Both the position numbers and the translations under genes were made by a program. From contig NZ_JAENIK010000004.1 of the NCBI RefSeq assembly GCF_016595465.1, positions 744,001 through 808,000 on the forward strand: a stretch of 64,000 nt of DNA, in the 5' to 3' direction. Below, one piece after another: positions 1 to 7,825 of the stretch. How positions within the stretch are numbered: position 1 is the stretch's first letter; the number at the start of each line of letters is the position of its first letter. Origin of the DNA: Luteolibacter yonseiensis. Lineage in GTDB: Bacteria > Verrucomicrobiota > Verrucomicrobiia > Verrucomicrobiales > Akkermansiaceae. The notes beneath the pieces are model-generated. The model saw nothing but the letters and a program-made list of their open reading frames with translations. It was not told the DNA's origin and did not search any database.

Positions 1-419
1 TGCTGGACATGCGGATGAGCGCCACCCGGACGATCGAAAAATCCGCGGAGCTGTCCGGCATCATCCCGCTCGGGACAAAGAAGCTGATCGTGCGCGGCCA
101 CTATCAGGTGAAGGGCGGTTACCGCCTCAAGGACGGTGTTTCACTGCGGATGGTGAACGGCAGGCCCGTCGCGAATTTCCCCAAGCCGGAAATCCTGTCC
201 GTGGAGCTCATCGATTATGACGTCCTGAGTGAGGACAGCGGCTGGTTGAACAAGATCCAGCCGACGGACCGGGCGCAGATTCTCAGGGAATTGCGGAACC
301 AGATGCGCGAGGAAGCGGAAAGGAGCGGCATGCTCAATACGGTGGAGAGCTCGCTCCGCACCCGCCTGCGCGACCTGATGGGCGCGCAGGATGTCACCAT
401 CGAGCAATCCCTGCCGTAG
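1..419 (+). CDS. DUF4230 domain protein, 3' part
   Basis: Only the C-terminal part is present: the frame is open to the left edge (codons CTG GAC precede the first visible ATG at 9), so the real start is outside the window. The visible 136 residues match what I recall of DUF4230. There is a GIIPLGTKKLIVRGHY segment followed by a beta-rich stretch, then a PKPEIL motif, and finally a charged helical tail with LRNQMREEAERSG. Members are usually single-pass membrane-anchored proteins of unknown function; no anchor is visible here because the N-terminus is missing. The next gene is convergent and ends 21 bases later. Family assignment is from pattern memory and moderately sure; function unknown. 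Confidence 0.6.
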   Translation, partial: LDMRMSATRTIEKSAELSGIIPLGTKKLIVRGHYQVKGGYRLKDGVSLRMVNGRPVANFPKPEILSVELIDYDVLSEDSGWLNKIQPTDRAQILRELRNQMREEAERSGMLNTVESSLRTRLRDLMGAQDVTIEQSLP

Positions 420-440
420 CAACGGGGTGCCGCCGCAGGT

Positions 441-932
441 TCACCAGTGCGACAACCTCACCACGGCCCTTTGCAAAAGGGTTTCCAGCAGTGCGGCTTC
501 GCCATGGCTCAGAGGAAGCGTGATTTTCCTCAAGGACTTGTCAGCGGCGTGTTGGCGGGAAATGCCCAGCAGGTAGGGCGCGCGATCGGGATTGTCCTGG
601 CGGGTCAGTTCGAACGCGCTGTTGGCCCGCTCGGACTGGTGGAACAGCTTCGCCTGCGGCATGCGGCCTTGCAACACAGCGATGATGGTGCCGATGTCCG
701 CCAGCCCCCATTTCATGGTGATCTTGTTTTCCCAGTCGAACTGCTTCTCGCCGGACTGGTTCGCCGCATCCACAAAAACCGACGCCTTGGCCACGTTCAA
801 CCCGAAGCGGACGACACCGCCCGTGCCACGGGAGTTTGGCTTGTAAATCGGATATTCCGTGGTGCGTTCGGCGACGGCGGACGAGTCGGAGGCTGGATCG
901 GTCATGGGAGCACGGTCTGTTTGATACCTCAT
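441..932 (-). CDS. Whirly-like single-strand DNA-binding protein
   Basis: Encodes 163 residues (154 if the second ATG at 905 is used). The layout resembles the Whirly / p24 ssDNA-binding fold known from plant organelles. A beta-strand segment with GGVVRFGL and ASVFVDAANQ is followed by FDWENKITMKW, matching the plant YDWxxKQ strand, then GLADIGTIIAVLQG, LFHQSER (compare FFHDP), and a C-terminal helix starting LPLSHGEAALLETLL and ending in SHW, like the plant VPVTxAEFxxxxx...GW ending. Such proteins bind single-stranded DNA as tetramers in recombination and genome stability. It is divergent from priA, and both starts lie about 40 bases from one LexA palindrome, so it is probably damage-inducible. 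The family call is inference from motif order; a homology search is needed. Confidence 0.6.
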   Translation of the reverse strand: MRYQTDRAPMTDPASDSSAVAERTTEYPIYKPNSRGTGGVVRFGLNVAKASVFVDAANQSGEKQFDWENKITMKWGLADIGTIIAVLQGRMPQAKLFHQSERANSAFELTRQDNPDRAPYLLGISRQHAADKSLRKITLPLSHGEAALLETLLQRAVVRLSHW

Positions 933-970
933 GTAAGAGAGATGATTTTACAAAATCCGCAAGCAAAAAC

Positions 971-984
971 TGTTCGCAAGAACA
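971..984. promoter_or_regulatory. LexA (SOS) box, verrucomicrobial type
   Basis: TGTTCGCAAGAACA is an exact copy of the palindrome TGTTC-N4-GAACA, the LexA-binding consensus reported for Verrucomicrobia. It lies in the 91-base divergent spacer, 38 bases from the minus-strand ATG at 932 and 39 bases from the priA ATG at 1024, so one LexA dimer could repress both directions. A second GAACA half-site (994-998) forms an 8+8 inverted repeat, AACTGTTC 968-975 with GAACAGTT 994-1001. Confidence 0.8.
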
Positions 985-1023
985 TTTTCTAAAGAACAGT
1001 TGGAAGGGCATTTTTTCTGATCC

Positions 1024-3291
1024 ATGAAATCAATCTTGGCCCGTCGCACGCGCCACTCCAAGTTCACCCCAGTGAACGCCCGTGTGCTGATAGACGGACC
1101 CTCGGAGCTCGTCTTCGACTACGCCATTCCGGCGGGTCTCGACGTGCGCCCGGGCTGCCGCGTCCGCATCCCGCTGCGGCGGAAGTCCGCGACCGGCACC
1201 GTGCTTTCCACCGTCGAACCCGAACAGGCGGATTTCGCCCTGCGGGAGCTGGAGTCGCTTATCGACCCCGAGCCGCTCATCACGCCCGTCCTGCTGCGGA
1301 CCGCGGACTGGATCGCCCGTTATTACGGTTCCAGCATCGAGTCCGTCATCCGCTCGGTCCTGCCGGAGGGGGTCCGGTCCGAGGAAAATTCGGCGAAGAC
1401 CCGTCGTGTCGCGGTGGTGGATGGAGCCGCTCCGCCCGAGGTGATGGCGAAGCTGGAAAAGCGTGCTCCGCGCCAGTTCGCCATCCTTTCGTTGCTGGCC
1501 CATGCGCCGGGTTTCCGGTTGGCCGTCGCCGATCTGGGGGATGGCAACGCGGCCGCGTTGAAAGCCATGGAGAAAGCGGGCCTGCTGCGGCTCGAAACAG
1601 AGGAAATCCGCCGCGATCCGGATGCCGACAATGTCGAGGAAATCCTGGAATCCAAACCGCTCTCCCTCAATGCCGGCCAGGCCGCCGCGCTGGATGTCGT
1701 CCTGTCAGCCGTCGCGGATCCGGAGAAGGCCCGGCCCATCCTCTTGTTAGGCGTCACGGGTTCGGGTAAAACCGAGGTTTACCTGCAGGCCGCGCGGCGT
1801 GCCCTCGACCTCGGAAAGACCGTGCTGGTGTTGGTCCCGGAAATCTCGCTGACCCCCCAGACCGTCCGCCGGTTCAAGTCCCGTTTCGCGGCCATGCAGG
1901 ATCAGGTGGCGGTGCTGCATTCGAACCTTTCGCAAGGCGAGCGTTTCGACGAGTGGCACCGCATCCGCAAGGGGAGGGCGCGCATTGTCATCGGCGCCCG
2001 GTCCGCCGTGTTCGCGCCGCTGCCCGAACTCGGACTGATCCTGGTGGATGAGGAGCACGAAAACACCTACAAGCAGGAAAACGTGCCGCGTTATCATGGG
2101 CGCGATGTGGCGGTGCTGCGAGCGGCGTTCGAGCCATGCGCCATCGTATTGGGTTCCGCCACGCCGTCGTTGGAATCCTGGAACAACACACTCATTGGAA
2201 AATACGAATTGCTCAGGCTCGACCAGCGTGCCGACGGCCAATCCATGCCGCTCGTCCGGGTCGTGGACATGCGGCTGGAGCAGACCAAGCACAAGGGTGG
2301 TCCGGCCATCCTGTCGGACAAGCTCCGCACCGCTCTCGAGCAACGGTTGGAAAAAGGCGAGCAATCGATCCTTTTCCTCAACCGCCGCGGCTTCGCCAGA
2401 TCGCTCCAGTGCACCGCCTGCGGCCATGTCTGCCAGTGTCCGCATTGTGCCGTCGCGCTCACCTACCACCGGACGGACGAGCGGCTCGTCTGTCATGTCT
2501 GCGGCTATCAATCCATCGTCCCGCGCAAATGCCCCGAGTGCCGGGACCCCGGGATCCTGCTTCAAGGCTACGGCACACAGAAGGTGGAGGAGGTCATGGC
2601 GAAGGTTTTTCCACAAGCGAAGTTCGCGCGCATCGATGCGGACGCGATGCGCCGGAAGAACGCCCTGCGTGATACCCTGGCGGCCTTCAAGGCCCACAAG
2701 ATCGACATCCTGATCGGCACACAGATGATCGCCAAGGGACTGCATTTTCCGAATGTCACCCTCGTCGGCATATTGAATGCGGATCTCGGCCTGCATGTTC
2801 CGGATTTCCGTGCCGGTGAGCGCACCTTCCAGCTCATCACCCAGGTCGCGGGGCGGGCGGGGCGGGGGGATCTCGAGGGCGAGGTGATCGTGCAAACCTT
2901 CACCCCGCACTCCCCCTCCATCCAGTTCGCCCGCAAGCATGACTTCGATGGTTATTCCGAACAGGAAATGGAATTCCGCCGCCAGTTCTCCTTTCCGCCC
3001 TACGCCCACTGCGCGGTCCTTACCAGCCGCTCCACCCATGAGCGCCGGGCTGAGTTCACGCTCCAGACCCTGCATCTCCGCCTGGCGGAAGATCTGCCGC
3101 CCGGCATCACACTGGGGGAGGTCCTGCCCTCGCCCCTCATCCGCTCCCACGGGCAGTTCCGCTTCCAGATCACCCTGCGTTCCCACCGCGCCCGTCCGCT
3201 CACACGGCACGTCCAGCAGATCCTGGCAAAAACCACCCTGCCGGAGGATGTCACCGTCGTCTTCGACATGGATGCGCTGAATTTTTCCTGA
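1024..3291 (+). CDS. priA: Primosomal protein N' (replication restart helicase PriA)
   Basis: A 755-residue superfamily 2 helicase that recognises stalled or repaired forks and reloads the replicative helicase. The N-terminal 3'-end-binding domain (about 1-110) precedes the helicase core: Walker A GVTGSGKTE at 243-251 (Lys249), DEEH at 342-345, and a late KGLHFPNVTLVG segment with QVAGRAGR (motif VI). Between the helicase lobes are the paired-cysteine zinc clusters (CTACGHVCQCPHC and CHVCGYQ...CPEC), typical of PriA. Length is normal. The start at 1024 was chosen because it puts the usual ARVLIDGP strand near residue 18; a start a few codons later is possible. The LexA palindrome 39 bases upstream suggests SOS control, which is unusual for priA. 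The downstream ATPase gene begins 6 bases after its stop. Confidence 0.95.
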   Translation: MKSILARRTRHSKFTPVNARVLIDGPSELVFDYAIPAGLDVRPGCRVRIPLRRKSATGTVLSTVEPEQADFALRELESLIDPEPLITPVLLRTADWIARYYGSSIESVIRSVLPEGVRSEENSAKTRRVAVVDGAAPPEVMAKLEKRAPRQFAILSLLAHAPGFRLAVADLGDGNAAALKAMEKAGLLRLETEEIRRDPDADNVEEILESKPLSLNAGQAAALDVVLSAVADPEKARPILLLGVTGSGKTEVYLQAARRALDLGKTVLVLVPEISLTPQTVRRFKSRFAAMQDQVAVLHSNLSQGERFDEWHRIRKGRARIVIGARSAVFAPLPELGLILVDEEHENTYKQENVPRYHGRDVAVLRAAFEPCAIVLGSATPSLESWNNTLIGKYELLRLDQRADGQSMPLVRVVDMRLEQTKHKGGPAILSDKLRTALEQRLEKGEQSILFLNRRGFARSLQCTACGHVCQCPHCAVALTYHRTDERLVCHVCGYQSIVPRKCPECRDPGILLQGYGTQKVEEVMAKVFPQAKFARIDADAMRRKNALRDTLAAFKAHKIDILIGTQMIAKGLHFPNVTLVGILNADLGLHVPDFRAGERTFQLITQVAGRAGRGDLEGEVIVQTFTPHSPSIQFARKHDFDGYSEQEMEFRRQFSFPPYAHCAVLTSRSTHERRAEFTLQTLHLRLAEDLPPGITLGEVLPSPLIRSHGQFRFQITLRSHRARPLTRHVQQILAKTTLPEDVTVVFDMDALNFS

Positions 3292-3297
3292 AACTCC

Positions 3298-4410
3298 ATG
3301 TTGGAAAGCATCCATATCCGTGGTTACCGGTCGCTCCGTGACTTCCGGCTGAGGTTCGGCGGTGTGACTGTCGTGACCGGGCAGAACGGCGTGGGAAAAT
3401 CGAACCTCTATCGCGCCTTGGCCATGATCCAGCGCATGGCGGACGGGCGGTTTGCCGAAGCCATCGCGGATGAAGGGGGGATGCCCGGGATGCTGTGGGC
3501 GGGCAGGCGGCGCAAGGATGAGGCTCTCCGCATCCTGTGGAATCTCGCGGACACGGATTTCGAATATGAGATCGACTGCGGCCTGATTCCCACCACTCCG
3601 GGCGATCCAACCAGATTCCGGACCGATCCTGATGTGAAGTCCGAGACCCTGCGATTTTCCGCATCCAGGAGCCGTGTCATGGCACATCGGAAGGGGCCGG
3701 TCATCGAATTGCGGAATCCGGAGGGGAAGATGGAAACCTCGCCGCTACCGTTGTTTTTCCCCGAGTCCATGCTTTCCGAAGTGCGTGACGCGAACCGTTT
3801 CCCCGCGCTGGCGGCGGCCCGCGAAACTTTCCTCGCATGGCGGTTCTATCATCAGTTCCGCAGCGATGCGGATTCACCGATGCGTCGTCCGCGTGTCGGT
3901 TTCTGGTCGCCCGTACTAACCCACGACGGAGCGAATCTGGCCGCCACCTTGCAGACCATCCGAGAGTCCGGAAAGGGAGCGGAGCTGGATGAAATCGTCG
4001 ACCAAGCCTTTCCCGGAATCGGTTGGGAGGCGGTGGATGCGGAAGGACGGTTCCAGCTCCAGATCATCAAGCCGGAGCTCAAACGCGGTTTCCAAGCGAG
4101 CGAACTCTCGGATGGTACCCTGCGGTTTTTCTGTCTTTGTGCCGCATTTCTAACGGAAAAACTTCCGCCACTCCTCATTCTCAACGAGCCGGAAACGAGC
4201 CTCCATGCGGATCTCATCGCTCCGCTGGCCGATCTCATTTCCCGCACACCGGTATCCACCCAGCTTCTCATCGTCACCCATTCACAAGCGCTCGCCCGGG
4301 AAATCGCGGAACGCAGGGAGGCTCGGGTGGTCGAGCTGGTCAGCTACGAGGGTGAGACCCGTCCTGCGGATGAAGCCGGTGCGAAACGTGTCTGGACCTT
4401 CGGTGGGTGA
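3298..4410 (+). CDS. RecF-like AAA ATPase
   Basis: A 370-residue ABC/SMC-type ATPase of the AAA_21 / RecF-like group. The N-terminus has the typical beta strand IHIRGYRSLRDF, then Walker A GQNGVGKS at 28-35. The C-terminus has a signature-like region (ASELSDGTLRFF), a Walker B of the form LLILNEPETSLH (Glu297; the usual Asp is Asn296) and the switch histidine in IVTHSQ. There is no TOPRIM nuclease domain and no long coiled coil, so it is neither OLD nor SMC. It starts 6 bases after priA and is almost certainly co-transcribed with it, which suggests a role in DNA repair or fork handling; stand-alone relatives are widespread with unproven function. Its stop overlaps an upstream alternative start of the next gene. 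Confidence 0.8.
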   Translation: MLESIHIRGYRSLRDFRLRFGGVTVVTGQNGVGKSNLYRALAMIQRMADGRFAEAIADEGGMPGMLWAGRRRKDEALRILWNLADTDFEYEIDCGLIPTTPGDPTRFRTDPDVKSETLRFSASRSRVMAHRKGPVIELRNPEGKMETSPLPLFFPESMLSEVRDANRFPALAAARETFLAWRFYHQFRSDADSPMRRPRVGFWSPVLTHDGANLAATLQTIRESGKGAELDEIVDQAFPGIGWEAVDAEGRFQLQIIKPELKRGFQASELSDGTLRFFCLCAAFLTEKLPPLLILNEPETSLHADLIAPLADLISRTPVSTQLLIVTHSQALAREIAERREARVVELVSYEGETRPADEAGAKRVWTFGG

Positions 4411-4475
4411 AGGATCCCGGCTGGTTCCATGAGTGGTCGCTTGCAAAGAAAACCGGACTGCGGTTCATTCGGCGG

Positions 4476-5309
4476 ATGAGAAAGATCTTCCTGTGTCTGC
4501 CCCTCGTGCTTCCCTTTGTAGTGATCAGTTGCGGCGGCGGGGGCTACGGCAGCGTCGGGTTGCCGGATGCTCCCAAGATCGTCAACGTTTCCTCTTATGA
4601 CCCGAAGGAGAAACAACGTTCCGGTGATTCGTTCTCTTCGACCGATGTCTCCGCTCTGAAGCGGAACGGCTCTCACGGCCTCATCGCGCGCTGCGGAAAA
4701 GGCAGGGCGCTGGATGAGAAGTGCGCGGATTTCCTTCATTCTGCCGAGCGGGAGGGCATGATGCTTGGATCCTATTATTTCGTCCTCAAGGGAGTGGACC
4801 CGGTCTGGCAGGCGGACCAATACATCAGCCGCCTGAGGCAGATCGCGCCGGGAAGGAAAATTCTGTTGGTGGGGGACTTCGATACCAAGTCGAGCCCGGC
4901 GGATCTGGTGAAGTTCATTGACCGGGTCGAGAAGCTGACGGGGGTGACACCTGTCATCTATCTGGAAAACAGCGACCGGCTGCGGTCGTCGCTCCGCAAC
5001 GCCACGCCCGCACAGAAGCGGCGCATCAGCGACTGTCCTTACTGGATCGCGCTCTACTCGCATGACGGTGGATTCGAAACCCCGGAACACCTCATGAAAG
5101 CCTATGACGTGTGGGACGACTGGGCGATCTGGCAATATGCGGGTGTCGAGTGGTCCAGACGTTCCGTTTCCAAGCACTATCACCACGGGCCGTGGAAATC
5201 TCCCGAGTATTTCGGTTCGATGGACCGCCCGTTGGAGCATAATGCCTTCAATGGCGACATCGGTGACCTGAAGGAATTCTGGGCGGATCACTCATGGGTC
5301 GTGCGCTGA
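4476..5309 (+). CDS. GH25-like (lysozyme-fold) lipoprotein
   Basis: A 277-residue predicted lipoprotein. The start at 4476 gives a compact signal peptide, MRKIFLCLPLVLPFVVISC, with lipobox Cys19; an in-frame ATG at 4407 would add 23 residues in front of the signal and is unlikely. The mature part follows the glycoside hydrolase 25 muramidase pattern: an opening NVSSYD strand, GSYYFV, LLVGDFD, a late PVIYLEN strand, PYWIALY and WAIWQYA. Family enzymes cut the peptidoglycan glycan backbone using a DxE pair. Here that motif reads D134-F-D136, so the catalytic Glu appears to be Asp and activity is uncertain. It could be a binding protein or have altered chemistry. Same strand as priA and the ATPase but functionally separate. 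Confidence 0.7.
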   Translation: MRKIFLCLPLVLPFVVISCGGGGYGSVGLPDAPKIVNVSSYDPKEKQRSGDSFSSTDVSALKRNGSHGLIARCGKGRALDEKCADFLHSAEREGMMLGSYYFVLKGVDPVWQADQYISRLRQIAPGRKILLVGDFDTKSSPADLVKFIDRVEKLTGVTPVIYLENSDRLRSSLRNATPAQKRRISDCPYWIALYSHDGGFETPEHLMKAYDVWDDWAIWQYAGVEWSRRSVSKHYHHGPWKSPEYFGSMDRPLEHNAFNGDIGDLKEFWADHSWVVR

Positions 5310-5363
5310 CAGTCGCCGGGCGGGATTTCCAAGCCTTCCGCGAAGCGCGGATTAGCCCGTCCC

Positions 5364-6674
5364 TTGTCCGCCGCATCAGCCTTGCGTGGCGGTGACGGAA
5401 ACTCTACGAAACTCGAGGTGTCCGACGAATCCCTGAAAAATCACCCGAAAATCTGGAAATGGCGGCTGGAATGGCTCGGCCAGACCGGGTTTGAAAAGCT
5501 GGCGGGTATTCTTCCCGGGCGGTGGGCGTTCCGCTTGGGCGAGGTCTTGGGCGGTCTCGCCTGGTATTTCATGAGGGAGCGGAGACAGATCGTCATGCGG
5601 AACCTGCGCATCGCGTTTTACGGTGAGCGGGATCTCCCGGCGTTGCGGCGCCTGGCACGTGATTCGTTCCGCCGCACGGCAGCGAACCTCCTGTCCGCGC
5701 TTCATACCGCAAGCCTCCCCGTGGACCAGGTCGGGAAAATTCTCAGCGTTGAGAATCCGGAGCTTCTGGAAAAGGCGCTTTCCGACAGCCGGGGCCTCGT
5801 GTTCATGCCGTCGCACATGGGCAATTGGGAGATCCTCACCCGGATGAACCGGATGTTTCCCCCCGGACATGCATCGGGCGCGTTCTACCGGCCGTTGAAC
5901 AATCCGCTGCTGAACGAGCGGGTGGTCGCCCAGCGGGAAGTCGACGGGACGCGGTTGTTCTCGAAAAACGACAGCCTTCACAACGTCACCGGATTTCTTC
6001 GTGAGGGCAGCCTGATCGGGATCCTGGCGGACCAGCGTGTCGGCATGCAGGGGGAGCCCGTGCGGTTTTTCGGCAGACTCACACGGGCCAGTCCGTTGCC
6101 GAGCCTCATGGCCCGCCGCAGCAAGAGCGCGGTGCTCACCATGTCCCTCATTACCGATCCGCCCGGAAGATGGCGCGTCATCTATCACCCGGTGGACCGC
6201 CCGCTCAAGACGGCGGACTGCATGAGATCGCTGGAAATCGCGATGAAGGCCAGTCCGGTCGACGTGTTCTGGCTGCAGGAGCGGTGGAAGGTCTATATCA
6301 ACCGCAGGCGCACCATCCGTGAGTGGCTGGGTCCCGATCCGTGCGGAGAGGGCAAGCCGCACCGCGCGCTGCTTTGGCTTTCCGGTGCGCCCGCGGACTG
6401 GCGGCTTCCCAAAGAGTGGACCCACCCGGATGTCATTTATGAAATCGTGCTGGCTCCGGGGCAGGCCCGGCCGTCATGGTCCACCGGAGAGGAAATCATC
6501 CACACGGCGCCGGTCACGAATGATCGCAGGAAGCTGGGGAAATCCCTCGTCGCGATTGATGAAAGCCATGCCCTGCCCGTTGACTACATCCTGACCGCCG
6601 CCGCGTCCGAAACCCTGAAGAAAGCCAGCGATCGGGAATCAATCCCGCTTGTCTCTCTGCCCCATCCATCATGA
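5364..6674 (+). CDS. LpxL/HtrB-type lysophospholipid acyltransferase with extra C-terminal domain
   Basis: A 436-residue protein. Residues about 30-320 match the lipid A late acyltransferase family: LGGLAWYFMRERRQIVMRNL near the membrane-facing start, the catalytic H-x4-E motif in SHMGNWE (His151, Glu156), then a conserved GILADQRVGMQGEPVRFFG block and FWLQERWK. These enzymes add the secondary acyl chain of lipid A on the inner face of the inner membrane. After residue 320 there is about 115 residues more than the family needs; I do not recognise that part. Its stop overlaps the start of the next glycosyltransferase by 4 bases, so the two are co-translated. This opens the envelope-glycan cluster. 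The start at 5364 is the longest ATG; a later start near the DESLKNHPK stretch is possible. Confidence 0.8.
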   Translation: MSAASALRGGDGNSTKLEVSDESLKNHPKIWKWRLEWLGQTGFEKLAGILPGRWAFRLGEVLGGLAWYFMRERRQIVMRNLRIAFYGERDLPALRRLARDSFRRTAANLLSALHTASLPVDQVGKILSVENPELLEKALSDSRGLVFMPSHMGNWEILTRMNRMFPPGHASGAFYRPLNNPLLNERVVAQREVDGTRLFSKNDSLHNVTGFLREGSLIGILADQRVGMQGEPVRFFGRLTRASPLPSLMARRSKSAVLTMSLITDPPGRWRVIYHPVDRPLKTADCMRSLEIAMKASPVDVFWLQERWKVYINRRRTIREWLGPDPCGEGKPHRALLWLSGAPADWRLPKEWTHPDVIYEIVLAPGQARPSWSTGEEIIHTAPVTNDRRKLGKSLVAIDESHALPVDYILTAAASETLKKASDRESIPLVSLPHPS

Positions 6675-7774
6675 AAGTCATCCAGATCTTACCCGAGCTG
6701 AATTCCGGCGGTGTGGAGCGAGGGACCTTGGAAATCGCGTCCTATCTCGTCCGGGAAGGTCACGAGGCCGTCGTCGTCTCCAATGGCGGCCGCCTCGTGG
6801 AGGAATTGGAACGTTCCGGCGCGCGGCATGTCGCGATGCCGATCCACCGCAAGAGCCTCGCGACCTTGTTACAGGTGGGACACCTGCGGAGTCTCCTCAC
6901 CCGCGAGGCCCCGGACGTCATCCACATCCGGTCACGCGTGCCCGGCTGGGTGACCTGGCTTGCCTGGCGGAGCATGGACCCGGCCACGCGGCCGCGTCTG
7001 GTCAGCACCGTGCATGGATTCTACTCAGTGAACCCCTATTCCTCCATTATGGCGAAGGGGGAACGGGTGATCGCCGTATCCCGCTGCATCCGGGAGTACA
7101 TCCTGGAAAACTATCCGAAAACCGATGCTGGGAAAATCCGGGTGATCCCGCGGGGCATCGAACCGGAAAAATATTTTCCCGAATACAGCGCCCCCGCCGG
7201 CTGGCTGGCGGAATGGCGTGCCGCGCACCCCGGTCTGGCCGGGAAATGCGTGCTGCTGCTGCCCGGCCGGATCACGCGTCTCAAGGGACACGATGACTTC
7301 TTCAGGCTGGTCGCCGCATTGAAAGAAGCCGGAGTTCCCGTCCATGGCCTCGTCGCCGGCGACACCCACGCGAAAAAGCACGCGTATATGGATGAACTGC
7401 GGGCCACCGTGGAGCGCCTCGGCATCGGGTCCGAACTGACGTTTCTCGGCCACCGCGGCGACATCCGCGAGGTGATGACGGTGAGCGACATCGTCTTCGC
7501 GCTTTCCCAGCAGCCCGAGTCCTTCGGGCGCACCGTGCTGGAGGCGCTGGCGCTCGGCAAGAGGGTCGTTGGCTATGATTGCGGCGGGGTGGGGGAACTT
7601 TTGGGAGAATTGTTTCCCCCCGGCCGGGTGGCCTTGGGAGACACCGCATCGCTGTTGGAGGTCACCCGCCGGGTCATCGCCGCCCGGCCTGCTCCCGCGG
7701 CCGTCGGCGAACCCTTCACACTGGAGGCGATGTGCCGGTCCACACTGGACGTCTATTGCGAGCTCGGGCGCTGA
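6671..7774 (+). CDS. Glycosyltransferase family 4 (GT-B fold)
   Basis: A 367-residue retaining glycosyltransferase. The N-terminal lobe begins with VIQILPELNSGGVERGTLEIA, the acceptor-side glycine motif of GT4 enzymes. The C-terminal lobe starts at LLLPGRITRLKGHDDF and carries the donor-binding E-x7-E in PESFGRTVLEALALG. It probably moves a hexose or similar sugar onto a lipid-linked or core oligosaccharide at the cytoplasmic face of the membrane. It overlaps the acyltransferase gene by ATGA and lies before the nucleotide-sugar dehydrogenase, so it is likely part of lipopolysaccharide core or surface polysaccharide synthesis. The actual sugar cannot be read from sequence. Confidence 0.9.
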   Translation: MKVIQILPELNSGGVERGTLEIASYLVREGHEAVVVSNGGRLVEELERSGARHVAMPIHRKSLATLLQVGHLRSLLTREAPDVIHIRSRVPGWVTWLAWRSMDPATRPRLVSTVHGFYSVNPYSSIMAKGERVIAVSRCIREYILENYPKTDAGKIRVIPRGIEPEKYFPEYSAPAGWLAEWRAAHPGLAGKCVLLLPGRITRLKGHDDFFRLVAALKEAGVPVHGLVAGDTHAKKHAYMDELRATVERLGIGSELTFLGHRGDIREVMTVSDIVFALSQQPESFGRTVLEALALGKRVVGYDCGGVGELLGELFPPGRVALGDTASLLEVTRRVIAARPAPAAVGEPFTLEAMCRSTLDVYCELGR

Positions 7775-7825
7775 TTTTTTTCCTATCCATCGCCCGGCTC
7801 CCCGTGGCATCCCTTGGGAAGCTTC

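Noticed and set aside
1747..3687. Long open frame (646 codons) on the minus strand opposite priA
   Set aside because: It mirrors the high-GC codon bias of priA; the priA protein has all helicase motifs and the antisense product has no recognisable domain.
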